From positions 64,522,756 through 64,586,755 of the forward strand of contig CM060731.1 in NCBI GenBank assembly GCA_030704615.1: 64,000 nt of DNA, written 5' to 3'. The notes below the pieces were generated by a model. It did not search any database. It was not told where the DNA came from and saw only the letters and a list, made by a program, of their open reading frames with translations. The stretch comes from Takakia lepidozioides (lineage: Eukaryota > Streptophyta > Takakiopsida > Takakiales > Takakiaceae). Below, piece after piece: positions 1 to 10,276 of this stretch. Every line of letters begins with the position of its first letter. The first letter of the stretch is position 1. Made by a program: the position numbers and the translations under genes.

Positions 1-57
1 AGAAACCACCCCTACTGACGAGCAGGAAGGCACTTCAATGGATGTGTTGAAAAGAGA

Positions 58-1877
58 ATGGCACCAAATGCTGTGACACCGGAGGAGACATTGCAATTTG
101 CAAAGGAGAAAGAGGCGTTCATGGAGATTGGAGGGAGAGACGGAAGTAGTGCGGATCCAGCCATGGAGCATGGGGTGAAGCGCCGGACAATCCTTTGGGA
201 TTTGCCATACTGGAAGGTGCATGAATCCCCCCCCCCCCCCATTCACTCACTTTCTTTCACATTGTGCTTCCTAGAATTACCTTTACTGTCAGGAGTCCTT
301 CCACCAACTCCTAAGTCAGTGTAACTACTATGCAGTAGATGTTGAAGTCGTACACCTCACTGTGGAGAGGATCGTGGAGTTGTTGAAAGCAGAATGTAGT
401 AACATGGACAACTTCTGCCACATATTCTACTTTTTTTTCCCATAGAACTTGGTGTCATGGGAGGACATTTGGCATTTCAGAACCTCTTGCAGCGATACCT
501 CCTGGACCCCATGCATTGTGAGAAGAACTTCTGCGAGAACATTCTGAAGACTATCTTTGGGGAGAAGGATACGATAAACGTACGAAAGGACATGGAGATT
601 GAAGGGATATGGTCACATCTGTGGCTAAGGCCTGATCCATTTAGACCAGGCAAAGTGCTCATGCCAGCAGCATCATACGTCCTGACCAAATCAGAGCAAG
701 AGGATTTTTTGAAGACATTGGGAGCCATGAAAGTGCCAACCGGATTCTCGGGTGCTTTTCAAAAGCATGCCATAAACAAGAAATGGTCGGGGATGAAGTC
801 ACATGATCTACACGTGATGATGCAATAGATTTTGCCAGTGTGCATTCGGGGTACGATGGCGCCAGGTCCTCGAACAGCCATAATGCGTGTAAGTCGAGTG
901 TTTAGGAAGATTTGTGCGAAGGTGTGGGATCCGAGGGACATTACATCATTGCATGAGGATGTGGCTATGACCCTATGTTTGCTGGAGAAAGAATTCCCTC
1001 CATCATTCAGTGGAGTACCCCACAACAATGGAGGAGCTGCAGCCCTTTACAGTGTGGGTCAGATCTGGAATTGCAGTGTACGCATCAGAGAACGAGGACC
1101 CAGATGAGGGCATGGTGAGTCTGTCATTCCCCCCAGGGCTGATTGCCACTTCGTACCGATCAATGAAAGCATATGGCAATCACTATAGAGTGGACGATGC
1201 CAACACCAGCCTCCTGGTGACTTATGACAGCGGAGTGGCATCATTTTTTGAACAAGAGAGTAGGAGCTGTGCATGAGATCGGAATCCAATTTCATGCCAT
1301 GTGCAATATGGGAGTGATCAAAGAGATCCTTAAACTAGACTATGGTCTTGTGAAGCCAATTCTATTCCGTTGTTCTTGGGTAAAAGCCAATATGGTAGGA
1401 GAGAATGCCACCATGAAACGGGATGAGTACGGGTTCCTCCTTGCTGATTTCAGAAAAATGCTACCACAAGATGAAGAGCCATTCATCTTCCCATCGCAAG
1501 TTGAGCAAGTTTTCTTTTCAGATGACACCCATGCGCCGGGATGGAAGGTGGTTCTTCACAAGGACCCCCGGGCCAAACGAGTCGTGGCCGACGTCCATGA
1601 TCTGGACCTAGGGGAGAATGCCGACCACGAGGGTCTGAGGGAACCACAAAATCTACCAGATACGGCGGAACCAGTCTCTTTGGAAGGAGCAGTTACCTTT
1701 AATGAGGAAGACATTCCAGGGTTGGTAATTACTGCAAGGCAAATTGCAGATGTGGGTAGTGAAGGGGAAGATTATTTGGATACAGATAGTGATTTTGTAC
1801 AGTCCTGCAAGCGCGCAAGGGCGAGACAGTTAATAGTATCGATAATGTCCCGGTATGTGGTCCGTACTGTCTTGTGA
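58..1877 (+). mobile_element. Relic CACTA (En/Spm) transposon, TNP2-type transposase
   Basis: Broken remains of a plant TNP2 transposase, the DDE-type enzyme that moves CACTA elements. Order along the DNA: a piece ending KRRTILWDLPYWK (up to 216); an intron 217-480; then NLLQRYLLDPMHCEKN and the rest of the Transposase_21 region (481-828), ending in the GMKSHDLHVMMQ motif; a DUF4218-like stretch (829-1050) with LPVCIRG; and a DUF4216-like stretch (about 1290-1560) with LDYGLVKPILFRCSWV and FPSQVEQVFF. A stop codon at 826-828 and frame changes around 1050 and 1260 show it is dead. The 5' end of the element lies outside the window and no terminal inverted repeat was found. Family assignment rests on conserved motifs and their order, so it is fairly secure. 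Nothing suggests a host function. Confidence 0.85.
217..480 (+). other. Intron within the TNP2 relic
   Basis: The reading frame ends at LPYWK just before a GTGC donor (217) and resumes after TTTCAG (480) with NLLQRYLLDPMH, which restores the usual TNP2 order without a gap. The intron holds a run of 14 C (227-240) close to its donor and a T-rich tract near 431-439. Confidence 0.65.
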
Positions 1878-1879
1878 AC

Positions 1880-2545
1880 AAACCTTTTTTTGTTTTGCCA
1901 ATATTGTTTCTGACATGTGAGGAGAGGATCGTCTTCATGTACGGGAAATAGACGTGAATGTGTGCATGCATTTTCTGGCCCAGCTGCATGCTTTCCAGGA
2001 ACAAAGACCAGTGGAATGGGGGGTGTCTCCAAAGGAGCAGGACCGAACGACACCTTTTTGTGCTTCCCTTGCTTATTTTCTCACCGTTGTTGCATTCTCC
2101 CATTTGCCCAACAGCAGCACTCTCGAAGCAACAGCATGACATATGTTGCAACATGGTCTTCTTCACCAGCGAATGAGCTTTTTTGCTATATGTACTGCCA
2201 CGTCCACATTAACGTTGATCCCTGCAAGCACTTGGCAAGACACCCCAAAGCCGCAAATCCAGCAACCACCACAAACACATCTAATTGTTGTAGTGACACG
2301 GGAATAGCTCACTTGTAGAGGAATTGAACCTCCAGCCAAATGAATGGCTCTGCCCCTTGTAGCACAAGTGCGATGCAAAAACAAGGTGAGTACAAAATGA
2401 AGAAGCACTTACGAGGTCCCCATCCCTCGGATGGGCTCCCACTTGTGCTCTGAAACTGTGCAAGCCTGACTAGCACCAAATTGCATGAATCTTAAGCCTG
2501 AATGTCAAATGCAGGTTTATGTCGCGATGCAGCACACCATCATCT
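1880..2545. other. Intergenic, no gene recognised
   Basis: Downstream of the transposase relic. Open frames on both strands are low in complexity and match no family I know. Probably transposon 3' sequence or intergenic DNA. Confidence 0.4.
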
Positions 2546-2547
2546 AA

Positions 2548-3262
2548 CCTGTAGTTTCCAGTTTCACTGGTGTCACAACTGCCTTCAAGTCAACATCAAA
2601 AGTAAGTCCACCTATGCGCAAATCGCAGAATGTCTCATGACACCATCTGCCGCCGCTGGTTTGGCATGATATGATTGTAGTTCACAACCTTAATGAACGC
2701 TTTCAGCCTTGACCTCTTTGCGATCTTCTTCTGTGACTACTTCTTCATAATTTATGAAAGGGAAAAGCAGCTACACATCAAATTCTTGCAAGTACAGGGG
2801 GGTACTCAAGCCTCCTTGGGAGAAAGAGTGCCATAAACACAAACACATCCTTAAATGTAAAAATTGGAGAAGCGAACGTCTGGTGGCAATAACTGCCTAA
2901 ACTAGAATTATAGTCCATTCCAACGCACATGTAAAGGGTCGGATGATAACTCGGAATCCCAGTTGGAGATAATGAGACGAATACATGACTATTTTGCGAG
3001 TTTCAACTTTCTTGGAGGTAGTTTCCAGTTTCTCTGGTGTCACAACTGCCTTCAAGCTGGGTTTAGAGGAATTAAGTCCCACTCGCAAATGCAGAATGTC
3101 TCCCTCATCTGCGTGGGGAAAATGGGGTTTGGCATGATATGATTGTAGTTCACAACTTGTGAGGGCATATTCTTCAGCCTTGACGTCTTTGCGATCTTCT
3201 TATATGACGCCTTCTGCATAACTTGTGAAATGGAAAAGTAGCTACACATCAAATTATTGCGA
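2548..3262 (+). repeat. Diverged direct duplication, two copies
   Basis: Copy 1 (about 2548-2790) and copy 2 (about 3009-3262) share, in the same order and spacing, a GTGTCACAACTGCCTTCAAG block, a TTTGGCATGATATGATTGTA block, a TTTGCGATCTTCTT block and a GCTACACATCAAATT block. The offset is about 465 bases. Neither copy encodes a recognisable protein. Confidence 0.75.
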
Positions 3263-3264
3263 TG

Positions 3265-4019
3265 CCACTCAATGGCACTATGAACGTTTCGAGCATGCTG
3301 TCAGAAAACTAGACGGGCAAAAACCCAATTCAGCAGCCTCACCTTGCGTGGATACTTGGGAATTGATGCCAGAAGGGCATGCCCGTATGCGCGCTCCATC
3401 GTGCCTCCATCCAGCACATTCTGTAAATGATGAATGACCAAGACCCCGATGTCACACCGTTCTGAGAAGCCACTACGTGTGCTCACAGTATACGAAGGCC
3501 TTGCCGTGTCAGGATTTCCATTCCCACGTCCCGCCATGTCCGACGCAGCACTTGCATCCTTGTCTCTGCCAGGTAGAGGCAACATGTATTAAAATATCTA
3601 TTCCCCCAAGGCCACATTTTGTTTACCTCTTTTTGTGAAAGCCACGTCAGCAAATGTGCTGCCGAGTCATGGGTGCAATGAATGCGCAGTGGTTCATGGA
3701 GTCGTTGAGTCGATTACATATTCACTTTAATGAATAAATATCTTTATTCCATTAATCGAATTAGGAAAGAAAATTTGTAGTCGCATGTGCAGTAATTACA
3801 ACCACTTGTAATTTTGGCTTTTTCAAATTTTATGTATTTACGCAATTCGTAAAATAGCCCGGAATTCTGCTACGACTCCGGAGTCGTTGACCCCACTTCT
3901 GTCCGCTGTCTGAAATGCCCCCGTGGGCCCACATTGTCTGTTTCGACTCTCCAGTAGTCCCGTTTACTACCAAGTGGTTCCCGGAGTGGTCGCGGACGAA
4001 TCGGAAAAGACACGAATGC
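3265..4019. other. Intergenic, no gene recognised
   Basis: AT-rich in 3720-3860, otherwise mixed composition. No domain, RNA gene or clear repeat seen. It lies directly 3' of the point where the minus-strand Ty3 relic loses homology. Confidence 0.35.
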
Positions 4020-5539
4020 TTCTAGTGCATAGTCCGTGACTGGATCAATGACCTCTCCATGTCACTATACCGGTAGGGCCTTCGAAAGATTGGCGTGTCA
4101 CTTGCCAAATCAATACGAATCTCCTGACCCTTCAAACTCCCCAAATCCTTCAAACCGAAGGCAAAACAATTTCTATAAGCCCTTAGAAATCGCTGGATCC
4201 TCCGTCTCTCTCCTCCGGTGACTGTAGGTCCAACATCTGGTTCCCAATTGTCCTCAGTGACTACAACCTTGGGTACACCAGGCTTGGAGGTAGGAGACGA
4301 ATCCTTTGGTTGCTAGATAGCAACCTCTTGGGCCTTGTCCACCCAATCTGACTGTGGCGTAGCCTCCACTTGCTCCGCCATAGCCATGAGAACATCCTCT
4401 GAGCAAGAAACATTCTCAACCTCTTCAAAAACATTGGCCACCTTGGCCTCTAACTGATCCTCAGTGTATGGCTATCCTCACTCCTCATATTGCTACTTGA
4501 GAGATCCAAGGACTTTCTCTTTCTGCATCTCATCCCACATCTGCCATGAGTGTTTGCACCCCATGATCCTATGCTCGCCCCCACTCACTGCCTCCACTAT
4601 TCCGGTTGGCAGAGATGGTGCAATATCCAATGGAAGTGTAGAAGTAGCCACCAATGCTTGCAATCTCCATTGCTCAGCCATGCACAAGCCAATGACCCAT
4701 GTCAAGCAATTGAGATCCATTGCCTAACCCAACACCTGACGCCATGATGCCTCTGACAGAGCTGACAGAGCTGGCACAGCTGTAGTACCCGTGGCAAACC
4801 CCATTGCCCGCTCGCGCTCATCCGCATTGGGCTCCACTAATTGCTGTAGCACACTGTCTCAAATCAATCCAGGACCATTGTCTCGAAAAGCATGAGACGA
4901 GGGAAAGCTCATGAGCGTAGGCAATGCTGTACGTGGCTGTCCCACTCGATTGACCACTGCTAGAGGTGGACGGTCATCATGTCGCACCCTCTGTGGTTGC
5001 CTCCCTTGGTCCAAAATGCCCTCAACCATGAAATTGGGTGGCCGTTGAATGGAATCATATGCTCTCTTGAGCAGCTCTGGTGGTGCAAGATTGGTCCACC
5101 ACAATCGAGGTCGATGCGCGCGTGATCCCACCGCTGCTGCATCCAATAGCACCGCCAATCTAATCCAAGACTGCACTTGATGCACACTGGCCATAACCCT
5201 GGCCCAAGAGTCCCCCATAAGAGGAACATTCTCCAAGATATAGGCTAGAGATTGCACTTGCCTCGTTTGCAAGTCACGCAACACTCTCAATGTCGCGCAC
5301 CTCACTTCGGTAAGCTCCCCCCTCAAGTCATAGTTACTCGCTTGATGCGCGCGCCTAACTCCCAACCTGGCCGCGGGGCCAACTTGGAGCTCCGGCTGCT
5401 CACCGGGGCATAACGGTCCCCCTTTGATCTCCCAAAGAACCCTCCAACGATTTGGAACCAGCGGAATTCCCTTTGGTAGTTGGCAGTCCGGAACAGCTCC
5501 CCACTCTTTGGTCGCTTTCCGGCTCGCTCGCTTATTCAC
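4020..5539 (-). mobile_element. Ty3-type retroelement relic with a C5-methyltransferase-like region before RT
   Basis: Reading from 5539 down, one frame gives a cytosine-5 methyltransferase-like region: ILENVP (the ENV of motif IV, codons at 5225-5233), GSRAHRPRLWWTN (motif VIII-like, about 5091-5130), ERAMGFATGTT (motif IX-like, near 4795) and RQVLG-stop-AMDLN (motif X-like, near 4725). The same frame runs on into polyprotein sequence: GGERRRIQRFLRAYRNCFAF, then GQEIRIDLASDTPIFRRPYR and MERSLIQSRT, the entry into a Ty3/gypsy reverse transcriptase. Homology stops at about 4030. Motif I and the PCQ loop are not convincing in the 5' part. Six in-frame stops lie before the break (4859, 4724, 4493, 4478, 4472, 4313), so no product is made. 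Retrotransposon-borne cytosine methyltransferases are known from charophyte algae; membership of that group is my inference. Confidence 0.7.
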
Positions 5540-5559
5540 TAGTTTTTGGTCACCAACGG

Positions 5560-5720
5560 GCTTGCACCGTTCTCGGGGTTACTACTCCCTATATATACTT
5601 CTGTAGCTGTCCGCGGGGGTTTCACAAAAAACCATGCCATTTTATGGCGAACCACCACGAACACCCTTGAGGGTTTAAACCATCGGGTTTAAGAGAACCA
5701 GCCAGATCCATGGAGGGAGG
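5560..5720 (-). promoter_or_regulatory. Possible promoter/leader of the retroelement relic
   Basis: A TATATATA box (5590-5597) read on the minus strand lies about 50 bases 5' of the open frame starting near 5539. It could be the promoter part of an LTR, but no LTR pair was found, so this is tentative. Confidence 0.25.
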
Positions 5721-5731
5721 GAGAGAGAGGG

Positions 5732-5753
5732 AGAGAGAGGGAACCCACCAACC
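5732..5753. repeat. GAGG/GA-rich microsatellite
   Basis: Short purine-rich tract made of GAGGGAGA units. Confidence 0.6.
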
Positions 5754-5788
5754 ATCCCCTGGTATGGCAGCTCCTCATGGAGTGAGTG

Positions 5789-5823
5789 TGGTATGCACTC
5801 GCCCCGTAAGGGAGTGCATACCA
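5789..5823. repeat. Perfect 12-bp inverted repeat (hairpin)
   Basis: TGGTATGCACTC (5789-5800) and GAGTGCATACCA (5812-5823) are exact reverse complements around an 11-base loop. Its role is unknown. It may be an end structure of a decayed mobile element. Confidence 0.7.
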
Positions 5824-7700
5824 GACCCCATCACATAAAGGACCTCCCTCTTCTTTGTAGCTTTTATTTATGGTTACAAAGGAACCATAGAAATAAAAAA
5901 AAGCCTACAATCTCAATTCTCCAAGGTCAAAAAACAAAACAAGCTGTGACAAGCGAAGGTACATGCGGCTTATGGTTTGGAATATTAGGTTTCTAACATA
6001 GCCTGCACCTACACCTGCAGGGGAGTAATCCCCTTTGTTAAAACGCAACAGGGTGGCAATTCCGACTTTTTTGCCGGATCAGCTAGCTCAAAACCGTTGT
6101 TCTTCAGAGCCCAGGCTCCCCCATCAAGGTCCCACGAAACGAGTGGATTTTAAAAAAAAATAATATTAATATATTTTTAATATATATTTTTTTCACTCTG
6201 CCTGTTCGCGGCCTTCCGTGGCTCCAACCGCCACTACTCCTCACGGCCCGCCCTAGGCACTCATTGGCCACGGGCTATCCAGTGATACCCCGTGGTACCA
6301 CTCCCACGAGCCTTCACGGCCTGCCATCCCCACGATCTGGTCACCGTGCCCACTCGTTGTGTCCGCACCACGACTTCCAACGGTCACAGTCAACGGTCAC
6401 GGTCAACCATCACGACCTGGGCTCGTGGTATCTCGTGATACCGCCCCAACGGCCCATCACGACCACTATTCCCTGCGTTCCCTGGAACTCCCAACGAGTT
6501 CCCATGCGTTCCCGAGGCGTTCCCGGCGTTCCCGAGCTCTTTCTGAGCTGGGGTTTGCTCCTGCACCTGCTGCCAACGAGCTATGGCTTCTGCGAAGCCA
6601 CCAGACCTGCTGCCATGCTCTCTTGGGCTCTCACGACCCACCAGAGGCACCCTAAACTCAACAAACAAACATTATGCTGCCCAACAAGCTTCATTTCTTC
6701 ATGAAGCCCACAAAAACAAATCTGAAAATACACACATTTACAAACTTGGTGCACCTGCACTTCTCATGTATATCCCCTGGCTCTAGGGCGCCTCGTTGCT
6801 GCCCTTCCAGCCTCGTTCTTGCCACTCCAAAAACCCTTACACTGCTGAGTTTCAGATTGAAACTCCAACTCAACACATGCTTCACAAGTGCACTGATTGG
6901 CACACAAGAGGGACCAGCCCCCTCTCTTCATGAGCTTGGAACTAAAGCTCCCAATGGGCTGCGATGCATCCCCTCGCAGCTCCACCATTCGGCTGCTCCT
7001 CATCTACCTGCAACAACTAGTTTTGGGCAGAAATACCTGGAGCTGATCATATCATCTCCAACCTGCAACGCGCTAGTTTCCCATGCGCAGCCCACATTTC
7101 TGCAGCTCCTTAACTCGGCCTGCAGCTGAAGAAGACAACCACCAGTTCGCCCACTCGTGGCCAACATCTCCTCCGCTTCGCACTATAAGCCCAAACTTGC
7201 TTGCCATAACGTTGAGCTATGCAACGCCGCTCTTCAACATAGGCTACCCGCCTCTTTATCCATGGCAAACCTGCAACCTGTTCGCCTTTGCACTCTATCC
7301 GCTTTGGATAGGCTCATGCACGGCTCTTTGCACTCTAGGCTGAACCGCTTCTCATGATCTGAAAACACAAGTGCTGCAACTAACTCAAACCTGACACTCA
7401 CAGACTCGAACTGATCTTTCTCGAGTGATTAAGAAAAGGAAAGATACAAGCATACAAGCTCTCTCAAACTCACACACTTGCACATGAAAACATCACTCAT
7501 ATATTAAGTCGAGCCAAGTGCACCCCATGCCATGGGGAATCCACTAGACGCGGTGAGGCTCAACTCGAGGAAGATGAGCCCACCGCGATCTGCCGTGAAG
7601 ATAACAACGCCGGGTGCCCAAACATGTATTGGCCCCTGGATTGATACTTGGATCAATCCCAAATGTCAATATATAAAAGCTAGCTATTTCCTAGCTAACT
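5824..7700. other. Non-coding repeat-like DNA
   Basis: Holds an A/T block (about 6150-6195) and a GC-richer block (6240-6660) with many scattered GTTCCC and CACGA words. Open frames here are compositional and none resembles a protein family. It may be LTR sequence of an old retroelement, but I could not find a matching second copy. Confidence 0.35.
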
Positions 7701-9600
7701 TCACACTAGTGGTAAAATAACTTGACACAGCGATGAATTTCGCACTGAGAAATACTTGATAATATGGGCACAAACTAAGCAAGCGGCGGGGTTTGCTTTG
7801 ATAAATCCTATCAACCAAAAATCCTACATCCAAAAAGAATGGGTGGGGGCTTGAAAAGTGACATATTCATCCTTTTAGCCACAATGTGATTGCTTATCAG
7901 GCGGAATTTCGTATTGCGAAATTATTCATGTTTTTTTCTTGGTAAGGAAGGCAAAGGACCTTAAAGTTGAGGTGAAAACTCACCGCCCACTCTCCCGCAT
8001 CTTATGGAGAAAAAGCCACGCCTATAGGGTAACATGTTCAGCAGGTATATGGGCTAATTGTTCTTTATGTGTTAGTTTCGCATAATTGTTAATTTCGTCA
8101 ATTTCATTTCGTTGCGGAGATTTCTCGAAAATTCGGGGAATATGCCCTTGTGTTCACATGAGTCGGCGTGAGCGTTACCCAACCTTGAATTTCTTAGTTA
8201 AAGAGAATGGCACCTTACGACGAGGGATTTTCCGGTCACGTGAGGATGGCGCCTTAGGCTGGTAAGGTTCCTTCTCTCTAGAAGAGGAAGCATCTTCCGC
8301 GACAGGTTCCTGCTATTGTGAACCGTCCAATTAAGAAAATCCAAAATATCAAATCCTTGTTGTTTCTTTACATAGGGTGAGGCCAGGGACCCCCACCCCG
8401 CCTAGGGCACTCGCTATGGATGAAATATTCCATGTACACTTGTCTTGAACGAATTTGTTTGCCAAATTTGTGTCGCTGATAACCCTTTGAGTAGTCTTCC
8501 GTTTGGAAGACATGGCCAATAAAGCTACAAGGGGTTCAAATTCATAGGTCTCCCTAGCTGTTTCCGGATGTTAGTAGTTAGGCTTCTTATGGGGTGGGAG
8601 GGTTAAACTTTCTTTCGCTCGAATAAATTTCAATAAAGCGTTCAAGGGCTTCCCCTTTTTTTTCTCAAGAAAAAAATAAAAATATCCCAGCCCTATTACA
8701 TTTAGGCCATTAGTTCATCCAATACTTAGACCAAACGCTTGAAGTAATCAATATTTTAGAGCTTCATCCAATAGATAATAATACCACTCCCATTCACATC
8801 ACGGTTTCAGACCCTAGTACCAACACCATCGAGTCCAAGGTTGAAGATGAGATGGAGAGATAACCTCTTGATAGAGCGAACAAGGCCCACAACCCGGGGA
8901 TGGCGCATGCGATTCACAATGTCATGGATTCAAGCAAGATGCATACACGTTCTCCATAAAACCCCACAGCTCTCACTATCTTTTCCAATATCAGCATGTG
9001 TCACGGAAGATCACCGATCCATACTTGCTCACGGTAAAGCATCAAACATATCCGCACTACGCTGCGCGAATCAGTGAAGGAGGTAGAAATTCTTCTAACA
9101 TCTCTCTCCCCAGACCTCCACCTGCCGCTGCATCTGCTTCACGTCCTCTTAAGTATCATTGTAGTATACTACAAGAAACTCTCGTATAAATTTGACCTTA
9201 CTTTCCACTACATAACCGTTTCTACAAGTACGCGTTTTATGCAGTCTATTTCAATGCTTGAGACGCCATAGAATAGTGAAAACAATGTAACAAACGCTTC
9301 AGAACCAACAATGTGGGGGGCCGATGCCGACTCCCGAGTTGCTGGGATCCATACCCTAATTTGAACACAAACGTCTGGTCACGTAGCGCTTTTGCATTGA
9401 CTCTTCAGAAATCCTCGCAGGCTGCCTGGCCACCCCTTCTCGCACGGGCTGCGTTCCCAAAGTGTTCCCAAGTCTTTCGTGGTGCCAGCACGGGCGTTCG
9501 AAACGATGGCCACCGTATTTCTACGTCGTATATATCTGCTTTCCCTCTACACCGTATATATTTATCCTCGTGTACGTACCTCTCTGAGCTCTGAACGTTG
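7701..9600. other. Intergenic, no gene recognised
   Basis: No domain, tRNA or rRNA seen on either strand. Parts of 7720-8700 have an organelle-like look but contain no identifiable organelle gene. Confidence 0.3.
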
Positions 9601-9609
9601 GCCTAATAA

Positions 9610-10021
9610 GGGCCAACTTCCATGTGTCGGCCGTCGGCCAAGTTGGCATTAGATGACCAAAAATGACGACTCACTTCCATGCCTTTCTTTTCACCAGTGC
9701 CCAGATATCGGCGACATCGGTGAGCACAATACCCGGGAATTTGGCACCAGAGTTCATGGCCGATATCGGTTTTCACCTGTTATACTGGGTTACCATGTCT
9801 CTTATACCTGCTGTGAAGGTCACCTTTGTGCACTCATCGGTTGTCAAGTGACTGGCTCAATTGGTTCGAGCCTTGGACAGCCAGGCAGACCTATTGCCCG
9901 ATTACTTTCGAACCCTATGCACATAAAAGCAACCATCCATGCCAGACGTCGGCCATGCTCCACAGACGTCGGCCAACTTTGGATAACTTGGCCGATTTGG
10001 CCGGGACATGGAAGTTGGCCC
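9610..10021. mobile_element. Tourist/PIF-Harbinger-like MITE
   Basis: A 412-base element whose ends begin GGGCCAACTTCCATGT and end with the exact reverse complement (10006-10021). With small gaps the terminal inverted repeat extends through a TCGGCCAAGTT block to about 37 bases. Both sides carry TAA (9607-9609 and 10022-10024), the three-base TWA target duplication typical of PIF/Harbinger elements. There is no transposase frame inside, so it is non-autonomous. It sits about 255 bases upstream of the 6PGDH start codon and may lie in its promoter. Confidence 0.85.
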
Positions 10022-10276
10022 TAAGCATCCAACATAGCTAATTATCGTATACCTAACATATGTATGTGGGTATGTATGTACGTGGAGGAAGTGGAGACGA
10101 TACGGGTGGACAAAAGGAGGGGGAGGGTCTGCGGACATTGCCAGGTCACGCTGCGTTGCTTCTCGGATCGATCGCCCGCCATCGCTATACAACGCTCAAG
10201 GTGCGTGGGGAGCGGTGGTGCTGTTAGGGGAGAGAGGAAGGGGGAGGGATTTGTGAGGTGAGGGTTGTGAGGAGCA

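Noticed and set aside
6264-6704. Overlapping open frames on both strands in GC-rich DNA
   Set aside because: All frames are open because of base composition and scattered GTTCCC words; no conserved motif.
7720-8700. Possible organelle DNA insertion (NUMT or NUPT)
   Set aside because: Composition and some phrases look organelle-like, but I could not identify any organelle gene, tRNA or intron domain. A BLAST against plastid and mitochondrial genomes would decide.
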